A DNA stretch of 14,777 nt from Lysobacterales bacterium CG_4_10_14_3_um_filter_64_11. GTDB taxonomy: Bacteria > Pseudomonadota > Gammaproteobacteria > Xanthomonadales > Xanthomonadaceae. The stretch is from the NCBI GenBank assembly GCA_002782905.1, contig PFJA01000255.1:1-14777 (forward strand), read 5' to 3'. Below the pieces are notes generated by a model. That model made no database searches and was not told the origin of the DNA. It saw only the letters and a list, made by a program, of their open reading frames with translations. Within the stretch, counting starts at the first letter, position 1; the number at the start of each line of letters is the position of its first letter. Shown here one piece after another: positions 1-5,147 of this stretch. The position numbers were made by a program, and so were the translations under genes.

Positions 1-587
1 TCGATGTGGCGCTGATCGATATCGCCATGCCGGTGATGGATGGCCTGGAAGCCGCGCGCCATCTGGCGCGTCTGGATCAGCCGCCAGCGGTGGTGTTCTG
101 CACCGCTTACGATGCCCATGCACTGGCCGCCTTCGATGCCGGCGCGCTCGATTACCTGCTCAAACCGATACGCAAGGATCGGCTGGCGCAGGCGCTGGCG
201 CGCGCACGGCGGTTTACCGTGGCCGATGCCGACAACCTGCGCAGCACCACACGAGCGCGCACGCACCTGTCGGCGCGCCTCGGCGGCGCTCTGCGCTTGA
301 TTCCGTTGTCCGACGTGCACTATTTCGTGGCGGACGAGAAGTACGTGGTGGTGCACCATGCCCATGGTGAGGATCTGATCGAGGACTCGCTCAAGGCGCT
401 TGAGGAAGAGTTTCCCGATCATCTGGTGCGCGTACACCGCGCTTGTCTGGTGGTGTGCGATGAAGTGGCGCAACTGGATCGTGATGGCGATGGCCATGCC
501 CGTATCCGCTTGCGTTCCGGTGCTGGGCCACTGCCGGTCAGCCGCCGCTGCCTGGTGGGGTTGCGCGAACGCTTGAAACATCTTTGA
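1..587 (+). CDS. algR: LytTR-family response regulator, AlgR-like (5' end missing)
   Basis: This is the 3' part of a two-component response regulator that binds DNA through a LytTR domain. The reading frame is open from base 3, so the gene begins before the window; roughly 50 N-terminal residues are missing compared with AlgR-type proteins. The receiver domain is recognisable from LIDIAMPVMDG, whose Asp codon at 18-20 is the expected phosphoacceptor, the conserved Thr of FCTAYD, and the Lys of YLLKP. A linker leads into the LytTR domain (about 295-585), with the typical IPLSDVHYF...EKYVVV start and RVHRACLV core. In Pseudomonas, algR lies directly upstream of hemC, and the same order is seen here. 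The stop overlaps the ribosome binding site of hemC (GAGGA at 586-590), so the two are probably co-transcribed. Family assignment is firm. The symbol algR rests on synteny and domain order, and the partner histidine kinase is not in view. Confidence 0.88.
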   Translation, partial: DVALIDIAMPVMDGLEAARHLARLDQPPAVVFCTAYDAHALAAFDAGALDYLLKPIRKDRLAQALARARRFTVADADNLRSTTRARTHLSARLGGALRLIPLSDVHYFVADEKYVVVHHAHGEDLIEDSLKALEEEFPDHLVRVHRACLVVCDEVAQLDRDGDGHARIRLRSGAGPLPVSRRCLVGLRERLKHL

Positions 588-597
588 GGATTACCCG

Positions 598-1521
598 GTG
601 AAAATTCTGCGTCTGGCCACGCGCAAGAGCGCGCTCGCCCTGTGGCAAAGCGAACACGTGGCAGCGCGTCTGCGCGCTGCCCATCCCGGCCTTGAGGTGC
701 AATTGGTGCCGATGAGCACGCGCGGCGATCAGGTGCTGGATCGCTCGCTCGCCGCAATTGGCGGCAAGGGCCTGTTCCTGAAAGAGCTGGAAGTAGCTAT
801 GTTGGCCGGCGCGGCCGATGCCGCCGTGCATTCGCTCAAAGATGTACCGATGCAGCTCGATGCGCCGTTCACGCTGGCGGCAATCCTGGAACGTGCCGAT
901 CCGTTCGATGCGCTGGTCTCCAACCATTACGATTCGTTGTCGGCATTGCCGGCTGGTGCGCGGGTGGGCACCTCGGCATTGCGCCGGCAGGCGCAACTGC
1001 GTGCCTGTCGCCCGGATCTGCAATTGCTCGACTTGCGCGGCAACGTCAACACCCGCCTGGCGCGGCTTGATGACGGTGGTTTTGACGCCATCATCCTTGC
1101 CTGCGCCGGGTTGCAGCGACTGGGGTTTTCGCAACGCATTCGCAGCCGCTTGATCGCGCCGCAGTGGTTGCCAGCAGTGGCGCAGGGTGCCATCGCCATC
1201 GAATCTCGCGCTGACGCCAGCGCGGTGATCGCGTTGTTGGCCGGTCTGGATCACCGCGACAGCCGTCGTTGTGTTGAAGCCGAGCGCGCGATGAACCGCG
1301 CCCTGCACGGTAGCTGCCATGTGCCGGTAGCGGCACATGCCACCTTGAGTGCCGCCGGCCTGCATCTGGTCGGTCTGGTCGGTGATGTTGCCACGGGCAA
1401 GGTGATCCGTGCCGAGGCCGATGCCGCAGCCGATCAGGCCGATGCCTTGGGGCAGCGCGTTGCCGACGCGTTGTTCGCGCAAGGCGCCGGCGCGTTGTTG
1501 CAGGCGTATGTGTCGGAGTGA
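598..1521 (+). CDS. hemC: Hydroxymethylbilane synthase (porphobilinogen deaminase)
   Basis: Cytoplasmic heme-pathway enzyme that joins four porphobilinogen molecules into hydroxymethylbilane. The 307-residue length is normal for HemC. Visible signatures: N-terminal LRLATRKSALALWQ; STRGDQ near residue 41; HSLKDVP at 78-84 with catalytic Asp82; the basic RVGTSALRRQAQL stretch near 122; LRGNVNTRL near 147; and LHGSCHVPV near 236, where Cys240 is the expected attachment site of the dipyrromethane cofactor. The start is GTG, chosen because GAGGA lies 7 bases upstream and the protein begins exactly where family members do. hemD, which often follows hemC, is not next: the downstream gene is on the other strand, so uroporphyrinogen-III synthase must be encoded elsewhere. 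Confidence 0.97.
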   Translation: MKILRLATRKSALALWQSEHVAARLRAAHPGLEVQLVPMSTRGDQVLDRSLAAIGGKGLFLKELEVAMLAGAADAAVHSLKDVPMQLDAPFTLAAILERADPFDALVSNHYDSLSALPAGARVGTSALRRQAQLRACRPDLQLLDLRGNVNTRLARLDDGGFDAIILACAGLQRLGFSQRIRSRLIAPQWLPAVAQGAIAIESRADASAVIALLAGLDHRDSRRCVEAERAMNRALHGSCHVPVAAHATLSAAGLHLVGLVGDVATGKVIRAEADAAADQADALGQRVADALFAQGAGALLQAYVSE

Positions 1522-1525
1522 GTTT

Positions 1526-1574
1526 CATTGTTGCCCACCCTGTGGGCGACCCAATGCAGCCTGCACGCGGCTGC
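1526..1574. terminator. Two adjacent hairpins between convergent hemC and the flavoprotein gene
   Basis: The 54-base gap between two convergent genes holds two hairpins. The first has arms at 1530-1538 and 1542-1550 (core GCCCAC/GTGGGC, 3-base loop, one G-T wobble); CATTG at 1526-1530 and CAATG at 1552-1556 could extend it. The second is a perfect 6-bp stem, GCAGCC at 1556-1561 and GGCTGC at 1569-1574, ending one base from the flavoprotein stop codon. Neither is followed by a clear T tract, so a role in ending transcription from both sides is inferred only from position and pairing. Confidence 0.4.
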
Positions 1575-1575
1575 G

Positions 1576-2757
1576 CTATACCGCCTCGCCGGCAGCATGC
1601 CCCGATGCCCATGCCCACTGGAAGTTGTAACCACCCAGCCAGCCGGTCACATCCACCACCTCACCGACGAAATACAAGCCTGGTACCGTGCGCGATTGCA
1701 TCGTGCTTGATGACAGTTCGTGGGTATCGACACCCCCCAGCGTCACTTCGGCGGTGCGATAGCCTTCGCTGCCGCTGGCGATCAGCGGAAAGTTTTGCAG
1801 CGCCTCGGCAACCGTTCGCAACTCGGGCAGGTTGAATTGCCGGATCGGTTTGCTGTGCAGCCAATGCTCGCACAGCCGTTGCGCAAAACGCTTGGGCAGC
1901 AACTCGGCCAGCAGCGTTTTCAGTTCTGCCGCCGGTCGCTCGGCTTGCAGCGTCTGCAAGGTTTGCAGTGCGTCGCTGCCGGGCAACAGGTCGAGCGACA
2001 GCGCATCGCCGGGCTGCCAGTACGATGAAATCTGCAAAATCGCCGGGCCGCTGATGCCGCGATGGGTGATCAACATGAAATTGCTGAAACTCTGGCTGTT
2101 GCAGGTGACAGTGACCGGCAGCGCCACCCCGCTCAGCTCGGCAAAGCGTTGCTGGTGGGTGCCGCTGAGCGTGAGCGGCACCAGTCCGGCGCGCGTTGGC
2201 AACACGCTGTGGCCGAATTGCCGCGCCAGCTCATAGCCAAAACCGCTGGCACCCATGCGGGGAATCGACAGACCACCGCTGGCGACCACCAGTGCCGGCG
2301 CGGCAATCGTCCCGTCGTGGGTGTGTACCTGAAACGTGCCGTTATCGGCGTGCTGCACGCGCTCGACAGGGCAGTCGGTTTGCACCTGCACGCCGGCGGC
2401 GGCGCATTCGTTGAGCAGCATCGCGACGATCTGTTTCGACGAATCATCGCAAAACAACTGGCCCAGCTCTTTTTCGTGCCAGGCGATACCATGTTTGTCC
2501 ACCAGCGCGATGAAATGCCACGGTGTGTAGCGCGCCAGCGCCGATTTGCAGAAATGCGGATTGGCCGAAAGGTAGTGGCCGGGCGTGGTGCCGGTGTTGG
2601 TGAAATTGCAGCGGCCACCACCCGACATCAGGATTTTCCTGCCGACGCGATTGGCGTGTTCGATCACGCGCACGCGCTTGCCGCGCTGGCCGGCGCGGAT
2701 CGCGCACATCAGGCCAGCTGCGCCGCCACCCACGATGACCACATCGACGTGTTGCAT
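1576..2757 (-). CDS. BaiN/YhiN (HI0933)-family FAD-dependent oxidoreductase
   Basis: A flavoprotein of 393 residues, close to the roughly 400 residues of the E. coli homologue YhiN. The N-terminal FAD-binding Rossmann motif is VIVGGGAAGL (residues 8-17), followed by an acidic end to the second strand (VIEHA) and the family-specific VGRKILMSGGGRCNFTN at 38-54. The C-terminal FAD-contact block DVTGWLGGYNFQWAW is also typical. The physiological substrate of this family is generally unknown; gut relatives (BaiN) have been linked to bile-acid metabolism, which should not be carried over here. An upstream in-frame start would add 26 residues of unrelated sequence running into yaeQ; the ATG at 2757 starts directly at the Rossmann fold and lies 16 bases after the yaeQ stop. 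No strong ribosome binding site is visible, so translation may be coupled to yaeQ. Confidence 0.9.
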   Translation of the reverse strand: MQHVDVVIVGGGAAGLMCAIRAGQRGKRVRVIEHANRVGRKILMSGGGRCNFTNTGTTPGHYLSANPHFCKSALARYTPWHFIALVDKHGIAWHEKELGQLFCDDSSKQIVAMLLNECAAAGVQVQTDCPVERVQHADNGTFQVHTHDGTIAAPALVVASGGLSIPRMGASGFGYELARQFGHSVLPTRAGLVPLTLSGTHQQRFAELSGVALPVTVTCNSQSFSNFMLITHRGISGPAILQISSYWQPGDALSLDLLPGSDALQTLQTLQAERPAAELKTLLAELLPKRFAQRLCEHWLHSKPIRQFNLPELRTVAEALQNFPLIASGSEGYRTAEVTLGGVDTHELSSSTMQSRTVPGLYFVGEVVDVTGWLGGYNFQWAWASGHAAGEAV

Positions 2758-2773
2758 GCCGTGCGCGCCGCAG

Positions 2774-3343
2774 TCAGGGTGACGGTCGCGCTGCAGGCGC
2801 CATGCGCAGACGCGGGGTGAGCGCGATGCTTGCACTCTCGCTCATCAATTGCAGCTCGCCATCCTGGATCATTGCGGTCAAGCGCATGCCGCGTTGCAGC
2901 AGCGCGCACGCCGCCTCGATGCTGCGGCCATCGAAATCGAGCACAGTGAGGTTTTTCAGCCGCGCCAGCGCGCCGCCCTGTTTGCTCCACCAGATATCCG
3001 CACTGTTGCCGCTGAAGGTTATCACCGCCACCTGGCGGGCCCGGCCGCAGGCCTTGCGGATGCGCGATTCGTCCGGTTGCCCGAGGTCGATCCAGTGTTC
3101 GATGTCGCCGCTGTAATCGCGCAGCCACAGGTCCGGCTCACTGTCATCGCTGAGGCCCCGCCCGAACTCCAGCCGCTCGCTGGCAAACCAGGCAAACGCC
3201 AGCAGCCGCGTCATCAGCCGTTGCGCGGTTTCCGACGGGTGCTGGGCCAGAGTGAGGTTGTGCTCGGCGTAGTAATTGCGGTCCATGTCGCTGACCTGCA
3301 ACTCGACTTTGTAGACGGTGGCCTTGGCTGCCATTGCGCTCAT
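2774..3343 (-). CDS. yaeQ: YaeQ family protein
   Basis: A protein of about 189 residues (E. coli YaeQ is about 180) with the family's characteristic stretches: KATVYKVELQVSDMDRNYY near the start, LTLAQHPSETAQRLMTRLLAF, ERLEFGRGLSDDSEPDLW, and IDLGQPDESRIRKAC. The fold is related to PD-(D/E)XK nucleases, but a biochemical role is not firmly established. In older literature YaeQ was proposed as an RfaH suppressor, a claim later questioned. Two starts are possible: ATG at 3343, with GAG 6 bases upstream, and ATG at 3334, where family members typically begin. I use the first because its ribosome binding site spacing is better. The gene is divergent from tadA, and the flavoprotein gene follows after 16 bases, so the two probably share a transcript. 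Confidence 0.92.
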   Translation of the reverse strand: MSAMAAKATVYKVELQVSDMDRNYYAEHNLTLAQHPSETAQRLMTRLLAFAWFASERLEFGRGLSDDSEPDLWLRDYSGDIEHWIDLGQPDESRIRKACGRARQVAVITFSGNSADIWWSKQGGALARLKNLTVLDFDGRSIEAACALLQRGMRLTAMIQDGELQLMSESASIALTPRLRMAPAARPSP

Positions 3344-3404
3344 CAATCGCTCAAAGAGCGGCTATTCTAGTCGTGAACCGAAATCCGTGAGTGTTGCGCT
3401 GAAG
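3344..3404. promoter_or_regulatory. Divergent yaeQ / tadA intergenic region
   Basis: About 60 bases must hold the start signals for both yaeQ (leftward) and tadA (rightward). A short hairpin (CGCTC at 3348-3352, GAGCG at 3356-3360) and an AT-richer TATTCT at 3364-3369 that could act as a rightward -10 element are visible. No convincing -35 partner is present, so the promoter is inferred mainly from gene orientation. Confidence 0.3.
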
Positions 3405-3902
3405 ATGAGCACCGATGACACGCCCGCCGTGGACGACCGCGACCAGCGCTGGATGCGCCACGCGCTGGCGCTGGCGGCGCGCGCCGAGCGCGAGGACGAC
3501 GAGGTGCCAGTGGGCGCGTTGATCGTCGATGCCGACGGCCAGTTGCTGGCGGAGGGCTGGAATCGCAACATCGTTGAGCACGACCCGAGCGCGCATGCCG
3601 AGATCGTGGCGATGCGACAGGCCGGGATGCGATTGGGCAACCACCGCTTGCCGGGGTGCACGTTGTACGTGACGCTGGAGCCGTGTGCGATGTGCGCGAT
3701 GGCGATGATCCATGCGCGGCTGGCGCGCGTGGTGTACGGTGCCAGTGACCCGAAAACCGGGGCGGCCGGCAGCGTGTTCGACCTGTTGGCCGATCCGCGC
3801 CATAACCATCGTGTCGCCGTTACCGGCGGGGTGTTGGCGGCAGAGGCGAGCGCGCGGCTGAGCGCGTATTTCCGGGCGCGGCGCGGCGCGCGGCCGCGCT
3901 AA
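3405..3902 (+). CDS. tadA: tRNA-specific adenosine-34 deaminase
   Basis: Converts adenosine-34 to inosine in the anticodon of tRNA-Arg(ACG), an essential step for reading CGN codons. The 165-residue product has the cytidine-deaminase-fold zinc site: HAE (His64, catalytic Glu66) and PCAMC (Cys94, Cys97). TadA-specific context includes WMRHAL at the start, EVPVGALIV, EGWNRNI, MIHARLARVVYGA and DPKTGAAGS. The start is the ATG at 3405; further upstream in-frame codons would run into the divergent yaeQ gene and are not family-like. The C-terminus is short and Arg-rich (RARRGARPR), consistent with tRNA contact. The stop is followed by a large inverted repeat and a convergent gene. Confidence 0.96.
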   Translation: MSTDDTPAVDDRDQRWMRHALALAARAEREDDEVPVGALIVDADGQLLAEGWNRNIVEHDPSAHAEIVAMRQAGMRLGNHRLPGCTLYVTLEPCAMCAMAMIHARLARVVYGASDPKTGAAGSVFDLLADPRHNHRVAVTGGVLAAEASARLSAYFRARRGARPR

Positions 3903-3907
3903 CGGGG

Positions 3908-3993
3908 CGCTGAACAAACCGTCATTGCGAGCCGCCTGTTCCAGCCACCGGAACAGGCGGCTCGCAATGACGCCCGACGGGACGTGTTCAGCG
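3908..3993. repeat. Long nested inverted repeat (REP-like or bidirectional terminator)
   Basis: A perfect 23-bp stem (arms 3920-3942 and 3950-3972, 7-base loop 3943-3949) lies between the convergent tadA and DUF2721 genes. Outside it, a second perfect 9-bp pair (CGCTGAACA at 3908-3916, TGTTCAGCG at 3985-3993) nests the whole. The arm begins GTCATTGCGAGCC, similar to the GTCATTGCGAG-type palindromic repeats known from several bacterial groups. It has no T tract but could still block transcription from both sides. Whether it is a dispersed element must be decided by its copy number in the genome. Confidence 0.75.
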
Positions 3994-3998
3994 TGTTG

Positions 3999-4439
3999 CT
4001 AACGCAATTCGTGGTCGAGTTCTTCGTCGAAACTGCGCACCGCGAGGCGCACTTCCAGGCTGAGGTACAGGCTGGCGACCAGCAGGCACAGCACGCCGAC
4101 TACGCCAAGCACAGTGGGCAGGCTGGCCAGGCGATAACCGCTGAGGGCATCCAGAGCCAAGGCCAGGCTGGTGCCGACGAAAGCGCCAAGGCCGGAATAC
4201 AGCATCATGCAGGCGCGCAGCACGTAGCCGCTGCGGCGGCGATGGCGGCGGATTTGCAGTTGCAGCGCGGCGTTGTCGGCCACGTCGTCGCGGCGGCGCA
4301 TCGCCAGCAGAGTGCGCAGACGATCCACCACCCGCGCCAGCCGGTTGTTTGCCGAGATCAGCAGCGAACCGGTGGCGGCCATCAGCAAGGCAGGCGCCAG
4401 CATCGCCGTCAGCACGCTGTAGTGGTTGAGCGATTCCAT
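3999..4439 (-). CDS. DUF2721 family membrane protein
   Basis: A 146-residue hypothetical protein of the DUF2721 type. It has one hydrophobic segment near the N-terminus (residues 9-30, VLTAMLAPALLMAATGSLLI), then the signature ISANNRLARVVDRLR (about 28-42), a highly basic stretch (RRHRRRSGYVLRA, 64-76), and two more hydrophobic segments (about 77-97 and 105-128). The C-terminus is acidic (SFDEELDHELR). Probably an inner-membrane protein with three helices; no function is known to me. The frame stays open far upstream, antisense to orn and the cyclase gene, but the ATG at 4439 is where this family starts and matches a normal size. It is divergent from orn and convergent with tadA. Confidence 0.82.
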   Translation of the reverse strand: MESLNHYSVLTAMLAPALLMAATGSLLISANNRLARVVDRLRTLLAMRRRDDVADNAALQLQIRRHRRRSGYVLRACMMLYSGLGAFVGTSLALALDALSGYRLASLPTVLGVVGVLCLLVASLYLSLEVRLAVRSFDEELDHELR

Positions 4440-4568
4440 GGGCAAGGTGGCGGGCTCCGGTGGGGCGGTGCAACATTGCCGGCAGCGCTGCGCGCAGCGG
4501 CGGCGGTGCCTGCAATGCGCACGGCTGACGTATGATGCCGCAATTGCCGGCGATAGGCATGGATCGAT
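4440..4568. promoter_or_regulatory. Divergent DUF2721 / orn intergenic region
   Basis: These 129 bases between divergent genes must contain promoters for both directions, including the likely main promoter of the orn-cyclase-modABC unit. Visible structure: a perfect 14-bp palindrome CGCTGCGCGCAGCG at 4486-4499, a 9-bp direct repeat ATTGCCGGC at 4475-4483 and 4543-4551, and a TATGAT hexamer at 4531-4536 that could be a rightward -10 element. No good -35 match lies at the right distance. I saw no recognisable ModE-type operator. Confidence 0.35.
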
Positions 4569-5141
4569 ATGACCGACACGCAATGCAGCGATGACAACCT
4601 GATCTGGATCGATCTGGAAATGACCGGGCTCGACCCGGACACCGATTCGATCATCGAGATCGCCACGCTGGTCACCGATGTCGACCTGAACGTGTTGGCG
4701 AGTGGCCCCGAGTTGGCGATTCGCCATCCGCTTGCGCGTTTGCAGGCGATGGACGAATGGAACCGCAACACCCACGGTAAATCCGGGTTGTGGCAAAGAG
4801 TGCTCGATTCCGACTGCACCCATGCCCAGGCCGAGCAGGCGACGCTGGATTTTCTGGCGCGCTGGGTGCCGGCCGGAAAGTCGCCGATCTGCGGCAACTC
4901 GATCGGTCAGGATCGCCGTTTTCTGGTGCGCCAAATGCCGATGCTGGAACGCTATTTTCATTACCGCAATCTGGACGTGAGCACGCTCAAGGAGCTGGCC
5001 CGGCGTTGGGCGCCGCAGGTGTTCGAAGGCGTCAAAAAAGCCGGCACCCATACCGCGCTTTCGGATATCCAAGAATCCATCGCTGAGCTGCGCCATTATC
5101 GGCAGTACATGGGCGCGCTTGGCGGCATGGCGGGGAGCTGA
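4569..5141 (+). CDS. orn: Oligoribonuclease
   Basis: A DEDDh-family 3'-5' exoribonuclease that degrades RNA dinucleotides and very short oligomers. It is the main enzyme clearing pGpG, the linear product of c-di-GMP hydrolysis, in many gammaproteobacteria. The 190-residue protein keeps the catalytic set: WIDLEMTGLD (Asp15, Glu17), CGNSIGQDRRFL (Asp115), and KAGTHTALSDIQES (His161, Asp166), at spacings equal to E. coli Orn. The start ATG at 4569 gives the normal family N-terminus. The next gene, a diguanylate cyclase, begins 6 bases after the stop, so the two are very likely co-transcribed. Confidence 0.97.
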   Translation: MTDTQCSDDNLIWIDLEMTGLDPDTDSIIEIATLVTDVDLNVLASGPELAIRHPLARLQAMDEWNRNTHGKSGLWQRVLDSDCTHAQAEQATLDFLARWVPAGKSPICGNSIGQDRRFLVRQMPMLERYFHYRNLDVSTLKELARRWAPQVFEGVKKAGTHTALSDIQESIAELRHYRQYMGALGGMAGS

Positions 5142-5147
5142 TCGATC

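Noticed and set aside
538..1482. A 314-codon minus-strand open frame
   Set aside because: Antisense to hemC, which has all its catalytic residues. No known domain in the reverse product.
2062..2820. A 252-codon plus-strand open frame
   Set aside because: Antisense to the flavoprotein gene, His- and Arg-rich and without recognisable motifs.
3318..3404. Longer TadA with 29 extra N-terminal residues
   Set aside because: The extension would overlap the divergent yaeQ gene and is unlike other TadA N-termini; the ATG at 3405 fits the family.
3908..3993. CRISPR array or integron site
   Set aside because: Only one inverted repeat with a single short loop; no repeated spacing, no cas or integrase gene nearby.
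4440..4568. Molybdenum-cofactor riboswitch or ModE operator upstream of the five-gene unit
   Set aside because: I could not match the conserved elements of either by eye, and modA itself has no leader because it overlaps the preceding gene.
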